NCBI GenBank assembly: GCA_009268125.1
Contig: WBOU01000009.1
Span: 176,214 to 240,213, forward strand
Reading direction: 5' to 3'
Origin: Chloroflexia bacterium SDU3-3
GTDB lineage: Bacteria > Chloroflexota > Chloroflexia > Chloroflexales > Roseiflexaceae
Length of the DNA: 64,000 nucleotides
Shown here: positions 24,591-32,673 of the stretch, piece after piece
How the letters are laid out: the number at the start of each line of letters is the position of its first letter
Position numbering within the stretch: the stretch's first letter is position 1
Notes under the pieces: generated by a model
The model's input: only the letters and a program-made list of their open reading frames with translations
Told to the model about the DNA's origin: nothing
Database searches by the model: none
Program-made: the position numbers and the translations under genes

Positions 24591-26297
24591 ATGAGTGAAC
24601 GACGAACCAAGCACGACACGCTGGACAGCTTCCAGCGCACCTACCGCTCGCTGCTGCGCAGCAGCGGCGAGATCCAGATCGAGGCGATGGTGGAGCCGTA
24701 CCTGATGGCCGAGCCGGTGCTGCACGAGGGCGCGCGCAGCGCCGCGCCGGATGCGGCGGCGCTGATCTACAGCTCGCTGCGGCTGCCCGCGTGCATGGGG
24801 CAGGTGCGGCTGCTGCTGTTCGGGCAGAGCCACGAGGTGTTCGCGCAGCACGGCTTCGGCGACGTGCAGAGCTGGCAGCAGGTGACGGCCCCAGGTCGGC
24901 GGCGCAAGATGTACTTCGACGGCGAGCAGACGCTGGCCGTGCTGATCGCCAGCCCCTCGGACATCGACGACATCATCCCCATGGTGCTGGCCTACCAGAT
25001 CGAGTGGAACAAGATCTACCGCCTGCTGCAGGATCCGGCGCTGGCCCGCCAGCTGCAGGGGGCCGAGAGCGCCCAGGCCGAGGCCGAGGCGCTGGCCGCG
25101 CTGGGGCTGGCCCCCGAGGACCAGGCGCGGCTGCGCAGCATCTGGGGGGCGCGGCTGGGCGCGCACCTCCTGGCCATGGGCGAGCGCCGCAAGCGGCTGG
25201 CCGTGCGCATGCTGGGCGGCGCGCTGATGGACTACCAGCGGGCCACGCTGCGCTGGTGGTGGCACGTGGAGGACAGCACGCCGCTGGCCATGCGCGACCG
25301 CCCGATCTACTTTGTGAGCAGCAACACCCACGCGCTGGTAAACCTGCTCTCGGGCTTCGCGCTGCGCCACACCGACGAGCTGCTGGGCTTCATCCAAGGC
25401 CAGCGCCACGCCTCGCTGATGGAGGAGTACGAGAAGATCCAGGCGATGCAGGTGCCATCCAGCCGCGAGAACTTCTTCTACTATGTGCAGAAGAAGTACC
25501 AGGCCGACACGGCCAGCCAGGGCTACTTCGCGCAGCGCGCCCGCGACGAGCAGGGCTGCGGCATCCACCGGATCGCCAGCGAGTTCTACCTGGATGTGGA
25601 TGTGCAGATCATGGAGCTGGGCAAGCTGCGGCCCGACTGGCTCGATCCGCGCCTGCGGGTGGAGGGCATCGAGCGGCTGGCCGAGAGCGACGCGCTGATC
25701 GTGAATATCGACTACCCGCTGGGCATGGCGGCCTACCAGATCCTGACGATTGTGGCCAGGAGCGTGGGCAGCATCCGCGGCGTGTACGTGCTGGGCAAGG
25801 CCGCCACGCTGAACGGCAAGATCGGCGACGTGCTCATCCCCAACGTGGTGTTCGACGACCACACCGACAACACCTACCACTTCGCGCCCTGCTTCAGCGC
25901 CGCCGATGTGGAGCCGTACCTGACCTACGGCGCGGTGCTGGACAACCAGAAGGCGGCGACGGTGCGCGGCACCTTCCTGCAGAACCGCACCTTCCTGGAT
26001 GCGCTGTACGGCGAGTTTCTGACCGACCTGGAGATGGAGGCCGGGCCGTACCTGAGCGCGATCTACGAGCAGAGCGAGCCAGACCGCACGCCCCATCGGC
26101 AGAACATCAGCTTCTTCCGCCCCGCCTACGAGTTCGGGTTCCTGCACTACGCCTCGGACACGCCGGCCAGCAAGGGGCGCAACCTGGGGTCGCAGAACCT
26201 GAGCTACTTTGGGATGGACCCAACCTACGCCACCGCGCTGGCGGCGGCGCGGCGCATTCTGACCCAGGAGATCGAGCGGCTCCACCGGGGCCGCTAG
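24591..26297 (+). CDS. Conserved protein of unknown function (DUF6909-like)
   Basis: 568 residues, soluble, no signal peptide. N-terminal half is helical, with a long connecting region rich in Gln/Glu/Ala near residues 155-185. The C-terminal half has GVYVLGKAATLNGKIGDVLI, VFDDHTDNTYHFAP and LEMEAGPYLSAIY, in the positions of the glycine, base-binding and MEA/MES loops of nucleoside phosphorylases; a phosphorylase-like fold is therefore a weak inference. It resembles a family annotated as DUF6909 as far as can be judged by eye. Operon partner of the RAM protein (4-nt gap). Confidence 0.8.
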   Translation: MSERRTKHDTLDSFQRTYRSLLRSSGEIQIEAMVEPYLMAEPVLHEGARSAAPDAAALIYSSLRLPACMGQVRLLLFGQSHEVFAQHGFGDVQSWQQVTAPGRRRKMYFDGEQTLAVLIASPSDIDDIIPMVLAYQIEWNKIYRLLQDPALARQLQGAESAQAEAEALAALGLAPEDQARLRSIWGARLGAHLLAMGERRKRLAVRMLGGALMDYQRATLRWWWHVEDSTPLAMRDRPIYFVSSNTHALVNLLSGFALRHTDELLGFIQGQRHASLMEEYEKIQAMQVPSSRENFFYYVQKKYQADTASQGYFAQRARDEQGCGIHRIASEFYLDVDVQIMELGKLRPDWLDPRLRVEGIERLAESDALIVNIDYPLGMAAYQILTIVARSVGSIRGVYVLGKAATLNGKIGDVLIPNVVFDDHTDNTYHFAPCFSAADVEPYLTYGAVLDNQKAATVRGTFLQNRTFLDALYGEFLTDLEMEAGPYLSAIYEQSEPDRTPHRQNISFFRPAYEFGFLHYASDTPASKGRNLGSQNLSYFGMDPTYATALAAARRILTQEIERLHRGR

Positions 26298-26339
26298 GCA
26301 GCACGCCGCCCCGGTGGCGGCGCATAGAAAGGTCGAGAC

Positions 26340-27317
26340 ATGAAGGCGATTCGCGTACACGAGTTCGGCGGGCCGGAGCAGCTGCGCTACGACGAGATCC
26401 CCACGCCCGAGCCGGGGCCGGGCCAGGCGCGGGTGAAGATCGGCGCGGCAGGCGTGAACTTCATCGATATCTACCACCGCTCGGGCACCTACCCCAACCA
26501 GCTGCCTATGGTGCTGGGCAGCGAGGCGGCGGGCACGGTAGACGCGGTGGGCGAGGGCGTAGCCGACGTGCGGGTGGGCGACCGCGTGGCCTACTGCGGC
26601 GTGGTCGGCTCGTACGCCGAGTACGCGGTGGTGCCAGCGGCGCGGCTGGTGCCCGTGCCCGAGGGCATCAGCGACGAGGTGGCGGCGGCGGCGATGCTGC
26701 AGGGCATCACGGCGCACTACCTGGTGGATGCGACCTACCCGGTGAAGCGCGGCGACACCGTGCTGCTGCACGCGGCGGCGGGCGGCGTGGGGCTGCTGCT
26801 GGTGCAGCTGGCCAAGCAGCGCGGCGCGCGCCTGATCGGCACCGTCTCGACCGAGGAGAAGGCCGAGCGCATCCTGGCGCTGGGGGCCGACGAGGCCATC
26901 CTCTACACCGAGCAGGATTTCGAGGCCGAGGTGAAGCGGCTGACCGGCGGGCGCGGCGTGGATGTGGTCTACGACTCGGTGGGCAAGACGACCTTCGAGA
27001 AGAGCCTGGCCAGCCTGCGCCCGCGCGGCATGATGGTGCTGTTCGGCCAGTCGAGCGGGCTGGTGCCGCCCATAGACCCCAACATCCTGCAGCGCTACGG
27101 CTCGATCTACCTGACCCGCCCGACCATGGGCCACTACATCGCCAGCCGCGACGAGCTGCTCTACCGCGCCGGGGCGGTGCTCAGCGCGCTGGATGAGGGC
27201 ACGCTCGACCTGCGGATCGACCGCAGCTACCCGCTGGCCCAGGCCGGCCAGGCCCAGGCCGATCTGGCCAGCCGCGCCACTTCCGGCAAGGTGCTGCTCA
27301 TCCCCGAGCGGGCCTAG
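26340..27317 (+). CDS. Zinc-independent quinone oxidoreductase (MDR superfamily)
   Basis: 325 residues, NADPH:quinone reductase type. Features: KAIRVHEFGGPEQLRYDEIP at the N-terminus, GVNFIDIYHRSGTYP, the nucleotide-binding HAAAGGVGLLLVQLAK and the final GKVLLIPE. The usual Zn-binding Cys/His set of alcohol dehydrogenases is absent. It begins 42 nt after the previous gene with GAAAGG upstream, so it may belong to the same transcript. Reduces small quinones or unsaturated carbonyls with NADPH. Confidence 0.92.
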   Translation: MKAIRVHEFGGPEQLRYDEIPTPEPGPGQARVKIGAAGVNFIDIYHRSGTYPNQLPMVLGSEAAGTVDAVGEGVADVRVGDRVAYCGVVGSYAEYAVVPAARLVPVPEGISDEVAAAAMLQGITAHYLVDATYPVKRGDTVLLHAAAGGVGLLLVQLAKQRGARLIGTVSTEEKAERILALGADEAILYTEQDFEAEVKRLTGGRGVDVVYDSVGKTTFEKSLASLRPRGMMVLFGQSSGLVPPIDPNILQRYGSIYLTRPTMGHYIASRDELLYRAGAVLSALDEGTLDLRIDRSYPLAQAGQAQADLASRATSGKVLLIPERA

Positions 27318-27342
27318 CGGCGGGCGCGCGAGGCAGAAAAGG

Positions 27343-27376
27343 AGAAAGGCGCGGCGGTTACCCGCTGCGCCTTTCT
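27343..27376. terminator. Bidirectional terminator between converging genes
   Basis: 15-bp stem with one G-T (27343-27357 with 27362-27376), 4-nt loop. A-rich on the left, TTTCT on the right. Serves the quinone oxidoreductase (+) and the DUF4388 gene (-). Confidence 0.8.
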
Positions 27377-27396
27377 GATCTGAGCCGTGGTGTGGA

Positions 27397-28023
27397 TTAG
27401 TGTTGGTACTCGCCCGCCGAGGCCATGATGCGGCCAAAGAAGCCCTGGCTGTGCGTGCTGCGCGCGGCAGGCTCGGGCCGGGCCGGGCGAGGGCGGGCCG
27501 CGATCAGGCGGACCGCGCCCTGATCGTGCAGGTCGCAGAGCGCGGCGGCCACATCCAGCGCGAGCTGGCCAAGGTGCTCGGCGATCTCGTTGATGCTACG
27601 GTGGCCATCGATGGCCGAGAGAACCCCCCAGGATGTATCCTGAAGCCGCACGGCGTTGGCGCTCGGCTGTGTCAGCACTGGCACAAGGTCAAAGCTTGGG
27701 ATCATGCGCTGTACGCGCTTCCAGCTGCGCTCGTTCTTCTGGGCGAAGGCGATCAGCTCGTCCGCGCTCTGCCAGAGCGACTCCTCGCGGATGGCCGTGC
27801 CTGCAGTGAAGCGAAATGGTGCGTCGCCCTTTAGAAACAGCTGGCAGAAGGCAGCTACCCCCGTATCGGTGTCGGTTGCGGCGTGGTAGGGCTTGCCGTC
27901 GCGGAAGTACAACCGCCCCGGCGCTGCCTCGCCAATCTCCAGGCATCCGGTCACCGAACTGCCCGCGATCATCGCTAGGAGCTCCGGTAAGGGAAACTGC
28001 GCAAGAGTGCTTTCGAGTTGCAT
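27397..28023 (-). CDS. DUF4388 (PATAN-like) domain protein
   Basis: 208 residues. Residues 1-100 match the PATAN/DUF4388 pattern (LESTLAQFPLPELLAMIAGSSVTG, LEI...GRLYFRDGKPYHA, GVAAFCQLF...APFRF). Residues 105-185 form a winged-helix-like segment (WGVLSAIDGHRSINEIAEHLGQ). The last 20 residues are Pro/Arg-rich. Such proteins are adaptor/response modules in gliding and two-component networks. Start ATG has AAGGAG upstream and an extended -10 promoter. Confidence 0.85.
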   Translation of the reverse strand: MQLESTLAQFPLPELLAMIAGSSVTGCLEIGEAAPGRLYFRDGKPYHAATDTDTGVAAFCQLFLKGDAPFRFTAGTAIREESLWQSADELIAFAQKNERSWKRVQRMIPSFDLVPVLTQPSANAVRLQDTSWGVLSAIDGHRSINEIAEHLGQLALDVAAALCDLHDQGAVRLIAARPRPARPEPAARSTHSQGFFGRIMASAGEYQH

Positions 28024-28051
28024 GGGTTCTTGACTCCTTGCTCAGGATTTT

Positions 28052-28060
28052 ATTGTAGCA
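28052..28060 (-). promoter_or_regulatory. Extended -10 promoter of the DUF4388 gene
   Basis: Minus strand TGCTACAAT (28060-28052), with the start codon about 29 nt downstream. The same element occurs at several other genes. Confidence 0.55.
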
Positions 28061-28086
28061 CGGTTAAAATGCGAAGAAAACAGGAC

Positions 28087-28116
28087 TTGTATACCGTTGT
28101 CCCCTAGGTCTATACG
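28087..28116 (+). promoter_or_regulatory. Candidate promoter of DAHP synthase gene
   Basis: TTGTAT (28087-28092), 18-nt spacer, TATACG (28111-28116). The resulting leader is about 130 nt and contains a 7-bp hairpin (28141-28147 with 28161-28167). Confidence 0.4.
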
Positions 28117-28251
28117 TAGGTTTCCCACCAGCCGACTGCATACAGCGTGCCACAGGATCGCGCTGTACAGCGCGGGGCAGATCAGGTAGCATGGGGCGCA
28201 TCGCTCTACGCAAACTATCATTTTGCTACCAAGGAAGGAAAAGGTTCGGCT

Positions 28252-29274
28252 ATGCTGATTGTTATGGATGCGAACGCCACCGAGGCGCAGATCCGCCAGG
28301 TCTGCAAGGCGGTTGAGGAGCTAGGCTATGTGCCCAACCCCATGCCAGGGCCGACCCGCACGGCCATCGGGATCACGGGCAACCGCGGGCCGATCACCGA
28401 GTCGGAGATGATCACGCGGCTGCCGGGGGTGCGCGAGATCATCCGCGTGACCTCGCCCTACAAGCTGGTCTCGCGCGAGTTCCACGAGGCCGACACGGTG
28501 GTGCAGGTGGGCCAGGCGCGCTTCGGCGGGCCGGGGGTGGCGGTGATCGGCGGGCCGTGCACGGTGGAGACCCGCGAGCAGACGCTGCGCGTGGCCCAAG
28601 AGGTGAAGGAGCTGGGCGCGGTGATGCTGCGCGGCGGGGCCTACAAGCCGCGCACCTCGCCCTACGCCTTCAGCGGGCTGGGCGAGGAGGGCCTGAAGAT
28701 CTTGGCCGAGGCCCGCGAGCTGACCGGGCTGCCGGTGGTGACCGAGGTGATGGATGTGGAGACGCTGCCGCTGGTGTGCGAGTACGCCGACATGCTGCAG
28801 ATCGGCGCGCGCAACATGCAGAACTACCCGCTGCTGCGCGCCGCTGGCCGCGCCAAGCGCCCGGTGCTGCTCAAGCGCGGCTTCGCCTCCACCGTCAAGG
28901 ATCTGCTGCTGGCCGCCGAGTATATCGTGAACGAGGGCAACGCCGACGTGGTGCTCTGCGAGCGCGGCATCCGCACCTTCGACGATAGCGCCCGCTTCAC
29001 GCTGGACCTGGGCGCGGTGCCGATCATCAAGCAGCTCTCGCACCTGCCGGTGGTGGTGGACCCATCCCACGCCACAGGGCGAGCCGACCGCGTGTTGCCG
29101 CTGGCGCGCGCGGCTATCGCCGTGGGGGCCGATGGCCTGATCGTGGAGGTGCACGACGACCCGCTGCACGCGCTGTGCGATGGCGAGCAGGCCCTGGTGT
29201 CGGAGAGCTTCGGCCAGATGATGGACGAGGTGGGCAAGATCGCGGTGGCCATTGGCCGCTCGCTTCAGGCCTAA
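28252..29274 (+). CDS. aroF: 3-deoxy-7-phosphoheptulonate synthase (DAHP synthase)
   Basis: 340 residues, type I-beta. Residues 1-70 form the ferredoxin-like regulatory domain (MLIVMDANATEAQIRQV). The catalytic barrel has IGGPCTVETREQTL, GAVMLRGGAYKPRTSPYAF, VLLKRGFASTVKDLLLAAEYI, CERGIRTFD and VVVDPSHATGR. It joins PEP and erythrose 4-phosphate, the first step to aromatic amino acids. ATG at 28252 follows AAGGAAGG; a longer frame upstream lacks homology. No other aromatic-pathway gene is adjacent. Confidence 0.96.
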   Translation: MLIVMDANATEAQIRQVCKAVEELGYVPNPMPGPTRTAIGITGNRGPITESEMITRLPGVREIIRVTSPYKLVSREFHEADTVVQVGQARFGGPGVAVIGGPCTVETREQTLRVAQEVKELGAVMLRGGAYKPRTSPYAFSGLGEEGLKILAEARELTGLPVVTEVMDVETLPLVCEYADMLQIGARNMQNYPLLRAAGRAKRPVLLKRGFASTVKDLLLAAEYIVNEGNADVVLCERGIRTFDDSARFTLDLGAVPIIKQLSHLPVVVDPSHATGRADRVLPLARAAIAVGADGLIVEVHDDPLHALCDGEQALVSESFGQMMDEVGKIAVAIGRSLQA

Positions 29275-29401
29275 GGGGGACCGTTTTACTACGAAGGCTC
29301 CTTCTGGGAACCGCTTTACCACGAAGACTCCAATGCTCCAAGTTTCCGAAGAAACGGGGGCTTGGAGTCTTTTGTTGCACGGTGCTCTTGGGATGGTTGC
29401 G

Positions 29402-29450
29402 CGTCGGTCCGACCGTAGGCAATGCTTGGAGCGTTGCCCGGTCGGACCGA
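29402..29450. repeat. 49-nt foldback repeat A, copy 2
   Basis: Arms GTCGGTCCGACCG (29402-29414) and CGGTCGGACCGAC (29438-29450) are perfect complements. Inner GGCAA/TTGCC. Position 6 is T-A. Confidence 0.85.
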
Positions 29451-29499
29451 CTGGCTGCGGCCTCGATCATAATGGTTCCTCGTGGATGCTGGGTGCGTG

Positions 29500-29577
29500 C
29501 CCTGCGCGGGCGGCGCCGAGGGGCCAGCCCCTAGGAACCCCGCCATGGGGCTACGCCCCCTTGGAACCCCCAATTTG
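29500..29577. repeat. Repeat module B, copy 4
   Basis: Nearly identical to copy 3 (22090-22176): same GGCGCCGAGGGGCCAGCCCC and final CCCCCTTGGAACCCCCAA. Confidence 0.8.
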
Positions 29578-29614
29578 AGGCGTTCCTATGCTGCTCGCTG
29601 GCTGCTGGTGTTCG

Positions 29615-29672
29615 TGCATATGGCCATCAAAACATGAGCGACACCTTCGCCGCATGGGCCGGGTAGGTGGGG
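29615..29672. repeat. Repeat module E, copy 2
   Basis: GTGCATATGGCCA, then GAGCGACACCTTCGCCGC and ATGGGCCGGGT, matching 22206-22262. Confidence 0.7.
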
Positions 29673-30047
29673 CGGCGTGCTGTTTTGTTGTATGTCGTGC
29701 TCTTTTGTGGGCGGGGATAATTGAGGCGGCGCGCGGGCCGCTGGTCATCCTGCGGGCTGGGGTGGGCTGCGCTGAGGTGGTATGGGCAAAAAAGTGCAGG
29801 CGGCCTATTTTTTCTCTCGCCATACTGATGATCGCTCGCGGCATGCTTGGGAGGAAAAGCGGGCTGCTTGGGGAGAAAAGTGGCGTGCTTTATAGACAGG
29901 AGAGCACATCTGTTCGCAGAAGTACGCTGCATTGTTGTTCAAGCATGCCGCATGATGGGGGAAGCAAGCGGCGCAAGCGGGTAGGCAAGATCCAAAAGAA
30001 GCCAAGTAAGCTACGCAAGCAGGCTGCGCAAAAGAACAAACAGCACA

Positions 30048-30077
30048 AAGCTCGCCTGATGATGGTCAGGCGAGCTT
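30048..30077 (-). terminator. Terminator of the nucleotide-sugar dehydrogenase gene
   Basis: Perfect 12-bp stem (30048-30059 with 30066-30077), 6-nt loop; minus strand continues TTTGTGCTGTTTG. Weak T-run. Confidence 0.65.
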
Positions 30078-30098
30078 GGGGACGGGAACACCTGCGGG

Positions 30099-31424
30099 CT
30101 AGAGCAGCGTGATCTTCTCACGGCCCTGGGCCACGGCCTTGGTGGCGTTGCGGGTGTCCACCACCGCGCGCGAGAGCGACACGATGCGCTCGTACTCGAA
30201 GGCGCTGTGGTTGGTGATGATCACCGCGCAGTCGGCGGAGGCCAGCAGCTCGTCGGTGAGGCGCACGGTGTGGTGGGCCTTGCCATCGTGGGCGATGAAC
30301 TCATCGACGAAGGGGTCGACCATGGCCAGCCGCGCGCCGTCGTGCTCCAGCAGATCCATCACCTTGAACACCGGCGACTCGCGGTAGTCGGCCACGTCAG
30401 GCTTGTAGGCCACGCCCAGCAGCACGATGCTCGCGCCGCGCAGGGCCTTGCCCTGAGCGTTGAGGGCGCGCACCACCAGCTCGCGCACATGGCGGGGCAT
30501 CTCGGCGTTGATCTCGCCAGCCAGCTCGGTGAAGCGGGTGGAGAAATCGAACTCGCGGGCCTTCCAAGTGAGGTAGAAGGGATCGATGGGGATACAGTGG
30601 CCGCCCCAGCCGGGGCCGGGTGAGAACTTCATGAAGCCGAAGGGCTTGGTAGCCGCCGCGTCGATCACCTCCCACGGGCTGACGCCCATGCGGTCGCACA
30701 GCAGGGCCAGCTCGTTCACCAGCGCGATATTCACATTGCGGAACACGTTCTCGAACAGCTTGGTCAGCTCGGCCACGCGGGGCGAGGAGACCGGCACCAC
30801 GGTGGTGGTGATCTGGCTATAGAAGGCGGCGGCCAGCTCGGAGCAGCGAGGGGTGACGCCGCCCACGACCTTGGGGGTGTTCTCGACGGTGTAGCCCTTG
30901 CTGGAGACCTGGCCCGGGTCGATGCGCTCGGGCGAGAAGGCCAAGAAGAAGGTCTCGCCCACGGTGATGCCGGGCCGCACCATGCGGGGCATCAGCACCT
31001 CCTCGGTGGTGCCAGGCCATGTGGTGCTCTCCAGCACCACCAGCTGACCAGGGCGCACGGCGGCGGCGATATCGTCGGCGGCGTGCTCGATGTAGCGCAT
31101 GTCGGGGTCGCGGGTCTTGTTCAGCGGGGTGGGCACGCAGATGATGATCGCATCGCACTGGGCCAGGCGGGCCATGTCGGTGGTAGCCTCGATGCGGCCC
31201 TGGGCGCGCAGCGCGGCGATCTCGGATGCGGGCACGTCGCCCACATCGCTGCCGCCGCCATTGATCAGGTCGATCTTGGCCTGGCTCACATCGAAGCCCA
31301 GCACGCGGAAGCCGACCCGCCCGGCGCGCGCGGCCAGCGGCAGGCCGACGTAGCCCAGCCCAATGATGCCGATCGTCGCCGTGCGCGTGGAGATGGCATC
31401 CAGCAGTGATTCAAAAACAGACAT
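30099..31424 (-). CDS. Nucleotide-sugar (UDP-GlcNAc/ManNAc type) 6-dehydrogenase
   Basis: 441 residues. N-terminal NAD-binding GIIGLGYVGLPLAARAG, middle TKLFENVFRNVNIALVNELA helix and the catalytic Cys in GWGGHCIPIDPFYL, then C-terminal UDP-binding VLLGVAYKPDVADYRESP. Length and GGHCIPIDP are typical of WbpA/WecC/TviB-like enzymes that oxidise the C6 of UDP-HexNAc to uronic acid for surface glycans. Start ATG at 31424 chosen from GAGGA 8 nt before. Promoter-proximal to a GT4 and a membrane protein on the same strand (28-nt gap), forming an operon. Confidence 0.93.
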   Translation of the reverse strand: MSVFESLLDAISTRTATIGIIGLGYVGLPLAARAGRVGFRVLGFDVSQAKIDLINGGGSDVGDVPASEIAALRAQGRIEATTDMARLAQCDAIIICVPTPLNKTRDPDMRYIEHAADDIAAAVRPGQLVVLESTTWPGTTEEVLMPRMVRPGITVGETFFLAFSPERIDPGQVSSKGYTVENTPKVVGGVTPRCSELAAAFYSQITTTVVPVSSPRVAELTKLFENVFRNVNIALVNELALLCDRMGVSPWEVIDAAATKPFGFMKFSPGPGWGGHCIPIDPFYLTWKAREFDFSTRFTELAGEINAEMPRHVRELVVRALNAQGKALRGASIVLLGVAYKPDVADYRESPVFKVMDLLEHDGARLAMVDPFVDEFIAHDGKAHHTVRLTDELLASADCAVIITNHSAFEYERIVSLSRAVVDTRNATKAVAQGREKITLL

Positions 31425-31452
31425 CGGAATCCTCGTTCCCGTAGAAAACAGA

Positions 31453-32673
31453 TCAGCAGGCGCTCTGAAAGAGACGCTCAAAGCGCTCGGCGGTGTTGTC
31501 CCATGTTAGCTCGTTGACGATGCGCTGGCGAGCGGCCTCGCCCAGCCGCTGGGCCAGGGCGCGGTCATCCAGCAGGCGGCACATGGCCTCGGCCAGGGCC
31601 TGGGGGTCGCGCTCGGGCACCAGCAGGCCGTGGCGCTCGTGGTCGATGGCCTCGGGGATACCCGCCACCCGCGAGGCCACAATGGGCCGGGCCGCGCCCA
31701 TACCCTCCAGCAGCGCATTGGGCAGGCCATCCACGTTGCCGCCCTGGTCGCGGATGGAGGGCACGGCGTACACATCCGCCGCCGCGATGTAGCGGGCGGC
31801 CTGCTCGCGGTCGAGCTGGCCGGGGAAGCGCACGCTGGCGGCAATGCCCAGCGCCTGGGCCTGGCGCTCCAGATCCTCGCGCAGGTCGCCGTAGCCGCAG
31901 ATCGCCAGCACGGCGTCGGGGTGGCGGGCCAGCACGGCGGGGAAGGCGTCGAGCAGGTAGGTCAGGCCCTTCTTGTAGACCAGGCGGCTGACAGTGACGA
32001 CCAGCGGCGCGGCAGCGGCCATGCCCAGCTCGGCGCGCACCTGCGGCCCGGCCTCGGGGCTGGGGCGGAAGGCGCTGGCATCAACGCCGTAGGGGATCAC
32101 GTCGAAGTTGGCGGGCCGCGCGCCCAGGCGCAGGGCGCGGTCGCGCAGGTCGCCGCTGCACGCGCTCACGCCCGCTGCGGCGCGAAAGGCCCAGGCGGCG
32201 GCGGCGGAGAGCGGCGGGGCCTGCTCGGAGAGGAACACATCGGACCCGTGCAGGCTCACCACCAGCGGCACGCGGCGGATGCCCGCCACCCACGCGGCGG
32301 GCACGGCGTTGGGCAGCACCCAGTGGGCCTGGATGATGTCGAAGCGGGCGGCGGCGGTGACGCGCAGCATGGCCAGCGCGGCGGCGGAGAGCGCCAGCGG
32401 CGCGGCGGCCAGGGTGCGGCCCCGCACGCTCACATCGGCGTGGAGCGACTCGGCGTAGCCCCACACGTTCAGCGCGGGCACCGGCGCGTAGCGGAAGAAG
32501 TGCAGGTGGATGCCGCGCTCGACCTGGCCCCGGCGGACATCGCGGTGGAAGGGCGCGACCACGTGGACCTCGTGCCCGCGCCGCACCAGCCCGGCGGCGA
32601 TCTCCTCGATAAAGGGCGCGGTGGTCTCACCGGGGTATTTCGGGTACGAAGAAGTCAGCATGCAGATCTTCAC
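31453..32673 (-). CDS. GT4 family glycosyltransferase
   Basis: 406 residues, GT-B fold. MKICMLTSSYPKYPGETTAPFI opening, LVVTVSRLVYKKGLTYLLDAF linking donor domain, and EGMGAARPIVASRVAGIPEAIDHERHGLLVPE as the donor-binding E-x7-E region. Start is GTG, overlapping the previous gene's TGA by four bases (GTGA), so coupled to the membrane protein. A GGAGC site is 8 nt upstream. Confidence 0.92.
   Translation of the reverse strand: MKICMLTSSYPKYPGETTAPFIEEIAAGLVRRGHEVHVVAPFHRDVRRGQVERGIHLHFFRYAPVPALNVWGYAESLHADVSVRGRTLAAAPLALSAAALAMLRVTAAARFDIIQAHWVLPNAVPAAWVAGIRRVPLVVSLHGSDVFLSEQAPPLSAAAAWAFRAAAGVSACSGDLRDRALRLGARPANFDVIPYGVDASAFRPSPEAGPQVRAELGMAAAAPLVVTVSRLVYKKGLTYLLDAFPAVLARHPDAVLAICGYGDLREDLERQAQALGIAASVRFPGQLDREQAARYIAAADVYAVPSIRDQGGNVDGLPNALLEGMGAARPIVASRVAGIPEAIDHERHGLLVPERDPQALAEAMCRLLDDRALAQRLGEAARQRIVNELTWDNTAERFERLFQSAC

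Larger units (their letters stand above)
29275..30047. other. Repeat island 2 (no genes)
   Basis: Contains foldback A copy 2, module B copy 4 and module E copy 2 in the same order as in island 1, then about 240 bases (29800-30045) of A/G-rich, partly tandem sequence (GGAGGAAAAGCGGGCTGCTT and similar). No gene supported. Confidence 0.65.

Noticed and set aside
24426..27437. A 1003-codon open frame on the minus strand
   Set aside because: Antisense to the DUF6909-like and quinone-oxidoreductase genes; composition is Arg/His/Gln/Ala-rich as expected of GC-rich shadow frames, and both plus-strand genes have clear motifs.
29588..30112. A 174-codon plus frame in repeat island 2, ending basic
   Set aside because: Crosses repeat module E and the terminator of the opposing gene; no ribosome site or codon bias.
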